NCBI GenBank assembly: GCA_948466095.1
Contig: CAOJZE010000003.1
Location: 1-33,218, forward strand
Length of the DNA stretch: 33,218 bases
Direction: 5' to 3'
Origin: an uncultured Clostridium sp.
GTDB taxonomy: Bacteria; Bacillota; Clostridia; TANB77; CAG-508
Each line of letters starts with the position of its first letter. Position 1 is the stretch's first letter. The notes beneath the pieces were generated by a model, which saw nothing but the letters and a program-made list of their open reading frames with translations, was not told the origin of the DNA and made no database searches. Below, piece by piece: positions 8,708 to 16,450 of the stretch. The position numbers and the translations under genes are program-made.

Positions 8708-9499
8708 TTATTTCATTGCTTTTTCAGCATATTGATTATTTACAATTTTGTCATAAGGTGCATTTTCTTTCAATTCTCCTGCCATTATCATAACTTCTTC
8801 TAGTCTTTCAAAAACTTCTTGTTTTAATACTGGTGTATCATTCCATGCATCAATATCTTTATAACTTTGAATGGCTTTTGCTAACATCTCTACCTCTGTA
8901 TCTGGGAAAAAGCTTTTAATTACTTCTGCTATTTCTTTACTATCGTGCTCTTTCACCCATTGTTGTCCTTTATAAACAGCATTTGTAAATTTCTGAATGG
9001 TGTCTTGATTATTTTCTATATAACTTTTTTTAGCAAAGTATGCTGTGTATGGAATTTCTCCTGCTGCTTCTCCCACAGATGCTACAATATATCCTTTTTG
9101 TTGTTCTTGTGTCATAGATGCTGTTGGCTCAAATAGCGTGACATAGTCAGCATTTCCACTGGCAAAAGCTCCTGCCATTAAATCGAATTTAATACTATCA
9201 TCTAAAGTGGTATCTTTTTGTGGGTCAATTCCATTCTTCTTTAATACATACTCTAGTGTCATGTATGGTACTCCACCTTTTCTTCCTGGAATAACCATTT
9301 TTCCTTTTACGTCTTGCCAACTAAAATTTTCTGTTTGATTTCTAGCTACTAAAAAAGAACCGTCTTTTTTGGTCATTTGCGCAAATACTTGCGTATAATC
9401 TTCTTTCCCTTCATTATAAACATAAATAGAAGCTTCTGGACCTGCAAATCCAATATCACATTGGTTAGCAATCACAGCTGTCATTACAGCATCTGCTCC
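8708..9499 (-). pseudogene. ABC transporter substrate-binding protein (NMT1/THI5-like), 3' part, interrupted
   Basis: This is the C-terminal three quarters of a periplasmic-binding-type lipoprotein or membrane-tethered protein that feeds the permease/ATPase pair at 15640-17210. The sequence begins GADAVMTAVIANQCDIGFAG, typical of SsuA/ThiY-like proteins, and runs intact to its stop. The 5' part is at 15253-15482, and joining the two at the shared core TCTGCTCC restores an uninterrupted frame (TTGQGA + DAVMTA). The gene is therefore split by the 9492-15260 element rather than decayed, and should be repaired by excision. Substrate cannot be told; sulfonate, thiamine-precursor and nitrate relatives share the fold. 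Confidence 0.88.
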
Positions 9500-11291
9500 C
9501 CTTTTCTGATGACAACACATTATGGCTAGTCTTTTGTGTACCTAAATTCAAAATGTTACAGCTATTTACAAAACTTTGACTACACAGCATTTTCTTTTGA
9601 TTTTCTGCTATTTTGGTATTTAATAAGTTAATTTCAATCGTGTCTCCTTCTCCATAAGCACTTTCTATCAATAAGTTTAGAATGTCTTTTTTAGATTTCA
9701 AGTCAAAGGTTTCAAATATATCAAAGCAATTGTCTATGATATTTAATATGTATTTTGAACCTTTGCTTAACTTTGTGTTCATCTTCTTGTTTTCACTTTT
9801 TGAATGTTCCAAAACATCAATTTTATTTTTTAATTCTTCTTTTTTATTTTGTGCTTTTATTAATTCTTGATTGATAATGCTAATTACAGAAATATCAATG
9901 TATTTTACTTTTTCAGCTAAATCTTTGATTTCCTTTTCGTTTTTCTCATATTCTTTTTTTAGTGTTTCCATTTCTGCTGTTATATCTTCTTTTTGATTGC
10001 TATTAAATGCCATATTTTTTAATTCTTGACAAACTGCTGAATTTGGTACAAATATGTCTTTTAAAATTTTAATAAAATTATTATCTAATTCATTTCCTTT
10101 TACATTATGAGAATTACAATTTATTCTCCTTGTTCTGTCTTTTTCTCTACAAACATAATAATAGGTTGTTGTTCCATCTTTATTTTTTCTGTTTGATTTT
10201 GGTATCATCTTATTACCACATTTTTTACATCGTAATATTCCAGAGAATATTGTTTCATTGGTAGGATTGGCACTTGCTCGATAAGATTTATCTTTGTTTT
10301 TTTCTAATAATTCTTGTACTTGTACCCACTCTTTTCCTGTTACATATCCTTTATGCAATCCAACTGCTATAATCCAATCTTTTAATGGTCTATCTTTTTT
10401 GTTATTATCTGTTTTATTGTAAGCAATAATTCCATATTTTCCATCAAACTTTTGCCTTCCATCTTGCTCTGCATATATGTTTTGACCTCTATTCTTAAAA
10501 TATTGTAAGATGACATGATCATTTTGACTATATACTGGATTAGTAAGTATGTTTTTTAATGAGTATTTTCTAAATTCTTTGCCTTTTCTAGTATAGATTT
10601 TATTTTTTAATAGGTAATATTCTAATCCTGCTAAAGATTTGCATTCTAAGTATTTTCTAAAAATTAGTTGTACTTTTTGCTTTTCTTCTTCATTTATTTT
10701 TAATTTATAAGCTTTTTTGTTTTTCTTTTCTACTGTATTTGAACTTGTATTTTCTTCTGTTATTTGCATTATTTCGACTTTTTCTGAATCAAATCCAAGT
10801 GGTGTATCTCCTCCTAACCATCTTCCTGTTTTGGCAAGTTCTAACATATTGTCTCTTATTCTTTCTGCTATGACTTCTCTTTCTAGTTGTGCAAATACAG
10901 ATGCTATGTACATCATGGCTCTTCCCATTGGTGTTGTTGTGTCAAACTGCTCTTTTATGGATATAAAACTTGTATTTAGTTTGTTTAATTCATTCATTAA
11001 ACTAGAAAAATCGGCTATATTTCTACTGATTCTGTCTAACCTATAACTAATTAATATATCAAAAGGTTCTTCTTTTTCTTGTTCTAAAAATTGTTTGAAT
11101 TTTGGTCTTTCTATATTTCCTCCTGAAAATCCTTCGTCTTCAAATATGGTAGTTTGTATTTCATATTCATTTTCTGGATAGTTCTTTTTGATATATTCTT
11201 TGGCTAGTTCTATTTGATTTCCTATGGAATCTCCTTTTTCTGAATATTTTGATTTTCTTGAATATATGGCTATTCTAAGTTTTTTCTTCAT
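9465..11291 (-). CDS. Large serine recombinase of element 1
   Basis: This 608-residue site-specific recombinase cuts and rejoins att sites to integrate or excise the element. It has the N-terminal resolvase domain with catalytic Ser11 in IYSRKS, the conserved YRLDRISRN and the helix-E region with FAQLEREVIAERIRDNM. A recombinase domain follows, then a zinc ribbon (CKKCGNKM...C...C) and a C-terminal coiled coil. The start follows AAGGGGG. The stop at 9465 lies beyond the attachment core, inside the host gene, so the last eight residues (CCNDSCDC) are supplied by the target. In the excised circle the frame would instead continue from the core into the element's other end for about 36 codons (see findings). 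It is clearly related to the recombinase at 19229-21571. Confidence 0.93.
   Translation of the reverse strand: MKKKLRIAIYSRKSKYSEKGDSIGNQIELAKEYIKKNYPENEYEIQTTIFEDEGFSGGNIERPKFKQFLEQEKEEPFDILISYRLDRISRNIADFSSLMNELNKLNTSFISIKEQFDTTTPMGRAMMYIASVFAQLEREVIAERIRDNMLELAKTGRWLGGDTPLGFDSEKVEIMQITEENTSSNTVEKKNKKAYKLKINEEEKQKVQLIFRKYLECKSLAGLEYYLLKNKIYTRKGKEFRKYSLKNILTNPVYSQNDHVILQYFKNRGQNIYAEQDGRQKFDGKYGIIAYNKTDNNKKDRPLKDWIIAVGLHKGYVTGKEWVQVQELLEKNKDKSYRASANPTNETIFSGILRCKKCGNKMIPKSNRKNKDGTTTYYYVCREKDRTRRINCNSHNVKGNELDNNFIKILKDIFVPNSAVCQELKNMAFNSNQKEDITAEMETLKKEYEKNEKEIKDLAEKVKYIDISVISIINQELIKAQNKKEELKNKIDVLEHSKSENKKMNTKLSKGSKYILNIIDNCFDIFETFDLKSKKDILNLLIESAYGEGDTIEINLLNTKIAENQKKMLCSQSFVNSCNILNLGTQKTSHNVLSSEKGSRCCNDSCDC
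9492..9499. other. Attachment core, left end of element 1
   Basis: TCTGCTCC occurs here and at 15253-15260, exactly at the two breaks in the substrate-binding protein frame. On the reverse strand the core reads GGAGCAGA. Joining the inner flanks gives a candidate attP with AAGGGG...CCCCTT arms. Confidence 0.8.
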
Positions 11292-11359
11292 TTTTCCCCC
11301 TTGCTTAACTTATATTAAAATTTATTCTGTTATTTTGTTTTACATACTTTAAAGCAATA

Positions 11360-11395
11360 AAAAAAGAACTACTATTTTTTATTTTAGTAATTCTT
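11360..11395. repeat. 36-bp direct repeat, copy A (terminator-like)
   Basis: This sequence is identical to 12799-12834. Each copy contains an inverted repeat (AAGAACTACTA...TTAGTAATTCTT) able to form a terminator-like hairpin. The pair brackets the DUF4143 gene. Confidence 0.75.
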
Positions 11396-11408
11396 TGTTT
11401 TATTATTT

Positions 11409-12674
11409 CTAAAGTAATTCAATTGGTATTAAATTATTATCTTTATCAATTGGAAATATATCTTTTGTTAAACATATTACTCCACCATTTCCTATTTCCA
11501 TTCCAAATTTTTGTGTAACATCAAAATTCTTTACTGCTTGTTTTCCTGGGTTATAGCTTTTCTTTATTTCTAACGGATATACCTTATTATTATAGATAAT
11601 AATTAAATCTATTTCTTTTCCATTATTATCTCTATAATAATATAAATATTTTCTGCTATCTAAACCTTGGTTTGAAAATGATTTAATAATTTCTGTTACA
11701 ACATAAGTTTCTAAAATTGCGCCATTAAATGCACTTCTTTCTAATGTTATACTGTCCATATATCCTGCTAAAAAACAAGCCAGTCCAGTATCCATAAAAT
11801 AAATTTTAGGTCTTTTTACTATTCTAGATACATTATTGTTTGAATATGGTTGTAATAAATACACTAATCCTGTACTTACTAAAATAGATAACCAATTTTG
11901 TGCTGTCATATTGTTTATTTCTATGGAATTTGATATGTCATTTATGTTTAATTCCTGTCCTGTTCTTACTGCGATTGATTCAATAAATTTTAGAAATTTT
12001 GTTTCATCTTTTACATTAATAAGTTCCCTTATATCTCTTTCTATATATGTTTTTATATAAGTTTCAAAAAAGTCTTTTGGCTCTATGTTGGGATTTGAAT
12101 ATAATTCTGGATAACTTCCCTTTATTATTTTTTTATATAATTTATCAACTTCTAATCTATTTGTCTTTTCTCTTTTTTCAAGTTCTTCATATATTGGTAA
12201 AAACATTTTATCCTTTTTCTTCTCTATTTCCCTATTTGATAATGGATATAGTTCTAATATTCCAACTCTCCCTGCTAAAGATTCACTAACATTTTTCATG
12301 GTATGAAATACTTGTGAGCCTGTTAAATAGTATAATCCAGATGCTTCCACTTCTTTATTTTCTAAATGTTGTTGTCTTTTTTCATCTACTATTATTTTGA
12401 TATAAGATAATAATTTAGGTGCATATTGGAATTCATCTATTATTAGTGGTGGTTTATATCTTTCTAAAAATATTTCTGGTTCTTCAATAGCTAATGCTCT
12501 TATTGATAAATTATCTAAAGATATATAATTTATTTTTCCTTTTTCTTGTTTTTGTATATTATTTAATAGTGTAGTTTTTCCCACTTGCCTCGAACCTGTA
12601 ATCATTATAACTGGAAATGCTTTTGCTAATTTATTAAGTCTTTCTTCTATACTTCTTTCAATATAATCACTCAT
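11409..12674 (-). CDS. AAA-type ATPase with DUF4143 domain
   Basis: The 421-residue protein has an N-terminal P-loop (GSRQVGKTTLL, about 27-37) and Walker B LIIDEFQYA (about 96-104). A winged-helix region (TAQNWLSILVSTGLVYLL) is followed by a C-terminal PD-(D/E)XK-like DUF4143 domain with DNNGKEIDLIIIYNNKVYPLEIKKS. Proteins of this family are widespread in bacteria and archaea and sit often near mobile or toxin genes; their exact job is unknown. The start is at 12674. Identical 36-bp repeats on both sides suggest it arrived or duplicated as a unit. Confidence 0.85.
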   Translation of the reverse strand: MSDYIERSIEERLNKLAKAFPVIMITGSRQVGKTTLLNNIQKQEKGKINYISLDNLSIRALAIEEPEIFLERYKPPLIIDEFQYAPKLLSYIKIIVDEKRQQHLENKEVEASGLYYLTGSQVFHTMKNVSESLAGRVGILELYPLSNREIEKKKDKMFLPIYEELEKREKTNRLEVDKLYKKIIKGSYPELYSNPNIEPKDFFETYIKTYIERDIRELINVKDETKFLKFIESIAVRTGQELNINDISNSIEINNMTAQNWLSILVSTGLVYLLQPYSNNNVSRIVKRPKIYFMDTGLACFLAGYMDSITLERSAFNGAILETYVVTEIIKSFSNQGLDSRKYLYYYRDNNGKEIDLIIIYNNKVYPLEIKKSYNPGKQAVKNFDVTQKFGMEIGNGGVICLTKDIFPIDKDNNLIPIELL

Positions 12675-12798
12675 ATTCTCACCTTCTTTTTATTATTTAT
12701 TCTATTTATATTATATACTTTATTATATTTTTTTGCAACATTTTTATACATATTTATATTAATACTATATTTTTGTATAAACATTGTTCTTGAATTAT

Positions 12799-12834
12799 AA
12801 AAAAGAACTACTATTTTTTATTTTAGTAATTCTT
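12799..12834. repeat. 36-bp direct repeat, copy B
   Basis: This is an exact copy of 11360-11395 upstream of the DUF4143 gene, with the same inverted repeat. Confidence 0.75.
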
Positions 12835-12900
12835 CCATATTTGTTAAATTCATAGGCAAAAATCACATTTGTAAATTTAATTCAAATCTTTCTATAAAGC

Positions 12901-13619
12901 CTATCCATTCGCCTTTTTCGTTTTTAACTCCTTAATTTTATTTTTAATTTCCTCATTTAAATTTGTACCAATTTTTTCTTCTGCATTATTGATAGCTATA
13001 TTTAAAGTTTCAACACTTAACTTGTTTTTTAATTCTATTAACACCTTATGATAAGATGAAGCTGAGCTATCAAGAAATTGTTTTAATTCAATATAAATAT
13101 CTGTATGACTATCTTTTTTACTTAACGGTTCCACACTTAATGCCATCCATTTTTCATCTTTAAAAGCTTCTCCATGATCAAACATAGGAACTAAACTTGC
13201 TTGGTTCACATCTTCTTCTATAACCCAATTTGATTTATTCCTATCTTCATTCAATAGTAATATATCTAATATATGTACTATACACAATTGATCCATTATT
13301 CTTATTACAATCTTCCATGTTTTTTAAAATCATTTGAAATAACGCCATAATGTCCATTTATATAAGCCAAATCATATTTTATATTTGGCATTCCAATTTT
13401 ATCTAACATCTCATTTACGAGCAATTCTGTAATAGCCTCTTGATATGAACATTCTTTAAAATAATATTGACTGTTATTAAATTTAATAATGAATTTCAAT
13501 TTTTTTGAACTAATTGAAACTTCTTGAACTATCCCTTGTTTAGTTAATTCTTCTATATTTTTTTGTAGTAGTGTCTCTAAATCTACAAATCCATCTATAC
13601 GTTCCATTATTCCCCTCAT
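12901..13619 (-). pseudogene. HipA-like kinase remnant, internally deleted
   Basis: Two frames on the reverse strand, 13305-13619 (104 residues) and 12901-13296 (131 residues), look like the beginning and end of one HipA-like protein. The second has LNEDRNKSNW and PMFDHGEAF, resembling the catalytic N-D-R and metal-binding D-x-G motifs of HipA-type kinases. The expected middle, with the ATP-binding core, is missing between them, and the first ends in TAATAA. There is no CGG codon at this break, so it differs from the three +1 frameshift genes and looks like ordinary decay by deletion. The first start overlaps the stop of the metallophosphoesterase, indicating an operon. Confidence 0.6.
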
Positions 13620-14375
13620 TTATTTTTATTTCTTCTATACATTCCTGTTGTCAACTCTAATATATAATTTTCCAGACTAGGACTACTATTTTTCTTTGCA
13701 ATTTCTATCTCCTTATTTATATCATAAGGTAGTCTTACAAATTGTATAGAAAGAGAGTTTCTATCTTTACTTCCAAAATTGCCTTCTAATATTGTATAAT
13801 ATGCTTGTGTAGTTTCAGACATATCTTTTATATTTTCATCATGATTTAAGTTTTCTACTACATTTCCAACACTTCCAACATTAACAAGTGTTTTATTAAA
13901 AAACTTCTGCATATATTGTATATGAATATCACCATATAAGATTATATCTGGAATTATTCCGTTCTCATCTTCAAATAATGTCATCTTATCTTCCACATTG
14001 TCAAAATCCAAAATTCTAAAATTAGTATCATTTTTTGAAGCATGAAACATTCTAATTAAGCTCCCACTCATATAAAAGTCATAATACATTGGAAGTTCAT
14101 TTAAGTATTTCAGTCTTTCTTCTCCCAACTTTTCTCTATGCCATATTTTATGATCTGTAGTTCCGTTTATTGCGCCCTCATCAGCATTGCCTTTTACAAT
14201 AACTTCACATTCTTGTCTTGCTATATCTACAACCTCACATGGCGAAGAACCTCTTAAAACTAAATCTCCTGCACAAAAAATTCTTTTTATTCCGTCTATT
14301 ATGTATATCTTCCAAAACTGTTTTAAAAGCTGTTATATTACTATGTATATCAGATATTATTGCTATTCTTTCCAT
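13616..14375 (-). CDS. Calcineurin-like metallophosphoesterase, read through a +1 frameshift at CGG-A
   Basis: Starting at ATG 14375 the frame reads MERIAIISDIHSN, the metal-binding D-x-H motif of the YfcE/MJ0936-type phosphoesterases. At codon 28 the zero frame has CGG (14294-14292) and then stops after residue 46. Skipping C14294 gives GGA and continues GIKRIFCAGDLVLRG, with the conserved GD motif. It then runs without interruption through GNADEG, LYGDIHIQY and on to the stop at 13616, about 252 residues in all, normal for the family. Every metal-binding motif is therefore present. It hydrolyses phosphate esters; the substrate is not predictable. The gene is element 1 cargo, so the CGG-A feature is found on mobile DNA as well as on the chromosome. 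Confidence 0.85.
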
Positions 14376-14455
14376 TTATTTCTACCTTTCAATCATTGTT
14401 TAATTATACTACTTCACACACTATCTTAATTTCTAACGTTACCTTAATTTTATCT

Positions 14456-14764
14456 CTACTTTTCATAAATGACTACTCCTGTGTTTTCTATTTCTTTTTC
14501 TATTTTTGAATTTTTATCAATTTCTGTCTTTTCAATAACATCAACTTCTTTGTCTAGTTTTTCTCTTATTTTATCTACTATAGCAAAAAATTTTAACCCT
14601 CTTATTTTGCCTTTGCTATCAATTAATATATCTATATCACTATTTTTAGTGGGCTTATTCTTGGCATAAGAACCAAATAATATGGCTTTTTCAACTTCTG
14701 TATTTGCTAAAATTTCATATACCATATTTTTTATATCTTCAATAGAATAGATTTTTGTAGTCAC
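14456..14764 (-). CDS. MNT-type nucleotidyltransferase domain protein
   Basis: The 102-residue protein has the minimal nucleotidyltransferase signature GSYAKNKPTKNSDIDILID (about 31-49): GS followed by D-x-D, which binds metal and nucleotide. Such proteins often serve as MntA antitoxins that AMPylate a HEPN (HepT) toxin. No HEPN partner is adjacent, so it may be an orphan or act on something else. The next genes in both directions have separate signals. Confidence 0.75.
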   Translation of the reverse strand: MTTKIYSIEDIKNMVYEILANTEVEKAILFGSYAKNKPTKNSDIDILIDSKGKIRGLKFFAIVDKIREKLDKEVDVIEKTEIDKNSKIEKEIENTGVVIYEK

Positions 14765-14831
14765 ATACTTATCCTCCTTAATTTCTTCTTTTTTAGTATA
14801 GCATAATTTATTTTAAGTTACTATCATTTAC

Positions 14832-14993
14832 TTAATTATTTTGTAAATATTCTAAAATTTCATTTTTTACTTGTATTTTTTCTTCATAACTCATATCTAA
14901 TTTTTCAATGCTTTCTTCAATTAACAAAGCTTTTATAAATGCTAAATTATGTATATAATTCTTGCTATTTCCTGTATTAATGTTTATCTGCAT
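14832..14993 (-). CDS. Small element-encoded protein, shared with element 2
   Basis: This 53-residue protein is preceded by AGAGGTG. Its C-terminal two thirds, from LAFIKALLIEESIEKLDMSY to the end, align almost residue for residue with the protein at 21583-21744 in element 2. No known domain is recognised; it is charged and helical. Because the same protein accompanies both serine recombinases, a role in recombination, such as an excision (directionality) factor or a regulator, is reasonable but unproven. Confidence 0.7.
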   Translation of the reverse strand: MQININTGNSKNYIHNLAFIKALLIEESIEKLDMSYEEKIQVKNEILEYLQNN

Positions 14994-15050
14994 CTTACAC
15001 CTCTTATTTTAAATGTATGCCTATTATTTTAGGTTATTCAAATATTTGAG

Positions 15051-15142
15051 TTAATTTTTTACTAACAACTTTTAGGCATAAATCGGCTATATAACATTTT
15101 AATGATGTTATATTTTCGCCTTCATTATATAAGAGTGCAATT
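15051..15142. other. Conserved noncoding segment near the right end of element 1
   Basis: It holds three blocks also found in element 2: a 23-bp identity at 15051-15073 (= 22234-22256), a hairpin ATATAACAT/ATGTTATAT at 15089-15113 (compare 22272-22295), and ATAAGAGTGCAATT at 15129-15142 (= 22499-22512). It lies next to the shared small gene and about 110 bp inside the attachment core. Regulatory or recombination-accessory sites are possible. Confidence 0.6.
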
Positions 15143-15252
15143 TAAGAAAAATGGAGGTCAAATATATAAGTAGCATGATAATTTTCTACTTTTACTTGAT
15201 TTTTCAATGTTTCTTCCTTTTTAGAAAATGTTGTCTTCATGGAAGGGGTGTT

Positions 15253-15260
15253 TCTGCTCC
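15253..15260. other. Attachment core, right end of element 1
   Basis: This is the second copy of TCTGCTCC, at the point where the substrate-binding protein frame breaks (TTGQGA | DAVMTA). Confidence 0.8.
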
Positions 15261-15482
15261 TTGCCCAGTTGTTAATTCTATATCCATTCCATTTTCTTTA
15301 AAATATCCATTATTAATAGCCACATATTGTGGTGCATAGAAAACAGAACGGGTTACCTCATTTACTTTTATTGTCTTCAAACCTTGATTATTTTTATTTC
15401 TCTGGTTTATAATTGTTCCTACTATGCTAAATAACATCGCAAGAATTACTATAATTACAATTATCAAAAATTTCTTTTTCAA
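15253..15482 (-). pseudogene. ABC substrate-binding protein, 5' part, interrupted
   Basis: This fragment encodes a membrane-anchored signal segment (MKKKFLIIVIIVILAM) and the start of the ligand-binding domain (RSVFYAPQYVAINNGYF), ending TTGQGA at the core. I place the start at the TTG at 15482 because it lies just after AAAGGAGG; an ATG at 15503 would overlap that site. The remainder of the gene is at 8708-9499. As integrated, this copy would give a truncated product ending about ten residues after the core. Confidence 0.82.
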
Positions 15483-15513
15483 ATTTCTTCCTCCTTTTAT
15501 CATAATTTTATAA

Positions 15514-15630
15514 GATGGAGATGATTTTGGGGACGGAGGAAAAAATCGTGATGGATTTTTGATATATTGATTTAACTATTAATATAAACGAATCATGATT
15601 TTTTCCTCCGTCCCCAAAATCATCTCCATC
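15514..15630. repeat. MITE/REP-like hairpin with perfect 34-bp inverted repeats
   Basis: The arms 15514-15547 and 15597-15630 are exact reverse complements, containing GGGGACGGAGGAAAAAATC, with a few more paired bases inward. It sits between the permease stop and the substrate-binding protein start within one operon, so the mRNA would carry a very stable stem-loop that could set relative expression. It has GGGGAC in common with the element at 3168-3296, but the arms differ. Confidence 0.7.
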
Positions 15631-15639
15631 TCAAAATCA

Positions 15640-16450
15640 TTATTTAAATTTTTTTGCGTGTAGGATAAATTTTTCTAAGAATAGTACAGCTGCATACATA
15701 ATGCCAGCTACAATACCTAATATAATTACACTTGCCATAACCAAGTCTAATTTAAACACTTGCCCTCCATAGACAATTAAATATCCCAGTCCTGCCTTGG
15801 ACACTAGAAATTCTCCCGAGATAACGCCTACTAACGAAAGCCCTATATTGACTTTTAATGAGTTAATAAAGGTAGAAAGATTAGCCGGTATGACAATCTT
15901 CGTTAGTATTTGAAACTTGCTTGCTTTAAAAGTTTTTGCCATTTTAATGACTTCTTGGTCTGTTTTTAAAAATCCATTTAGATTTTCCAAAATTGTTACA
16001 ATTAAAGCAATAGCCACTGCCATTACAATAATTGCTGGCATTCCTGCTCCCACCCATATAATAATAACTGGTCCGCAAAGCCACTTTTGGTAAGCTATTT
16101 AATACTACCAAATAAGGCTCTGCCACTTTTGATAGAAAATTTGACCACCATAGAATAATAGCAATGATAATACCTAATCCAGTACCAAGTAAAAAACCAA
16201 CTACAGTTTCATATACTGTAACGCCAATATGTTTCATCAAATCATTGGAACTTAGATTCGTAAAAGTTTCCCATATTCTACTAGGTTGGCTCATAATAAA
16301 ACTATCTATTATTTTTTGATTGGCTAGTATCTCCCATACAGCAAGAAATCCTACTAATATGGCAATTTGTGTTAACCATACCATATATTGTTTATATTTT
16401 TTATTTTTTAAATATTGTTTTCTTTCTTTTGAAATTAGTTGTTTATTCAT
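15640..16450 (-). CDS. ABC transporter permease (SsuC/TauC-like), read through a +1 frameshift at CGG-A
   Basis: This is the membrane subunit of the transporter formed with 16443-17210 and the interrupted binding protein. ATG 16450 overlaps the ATPase stop, so translation is coupled. The frame is normal for 125 codons, to LNSLPKVAL. Then the zero frame has CGG (16075-16073). Skipping C16075 gives GGA and GPVIIIWVGAGMPAIIVMA, the conserved cytoplasmic loop of this family, and the rest is open to the stop at 15640. The full product is about 269 residues with about six membrane helices, normal for the family. Staying in the zero frame would give 168 residues with a nonsense tail. Alternatives are sequencing error or mutation; the shared CGG-A signature with smc and the phosphoesterase argues against both. 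Confidence 0.88.

Larger units (their letters stand above)
9492..15260. mobile_element. Element 1: 5.8 kb integrative element with a large serine recombinase
   Basis: The segment between the two TCTGCTCC cores interrupts the ABC substrate-binding gene. It carries a large serine recombinase at one end, then a DUF4143 ATPase, a decayed HipA-like gene, a metallophosphoesterase, a lone nucleotidyltransferase and a small protein shared with element 2. There are no conjugation genes, so it is an integrative cassette or a remnant needing help to move. Its recombinase and right-end noncoding segment resemble those of element 2, so it looks like a reduced relative with different cargo. Confidence 0.85.

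Noticed and set aside
12901-13619. HipA-like pair as a fourth CGG-type shift
   Set aside because: No CGG at the junction, and the missing middle indicates a deletion.
14456-14764. Complete MntA-HepT toxin-antitoxin pair
   Set aside because: No HEPN-domain partner on either side.
7886-16075. Ordinary pseudogenes or random sequencing errors as the cause of the three split genes
   Set aside because: Three independent breaks at the same codon and following base, each giving Gly and no other damage, are hard to get by chance; still the raw reads must be checked, and a systematic sequencing artefact is not excluded.
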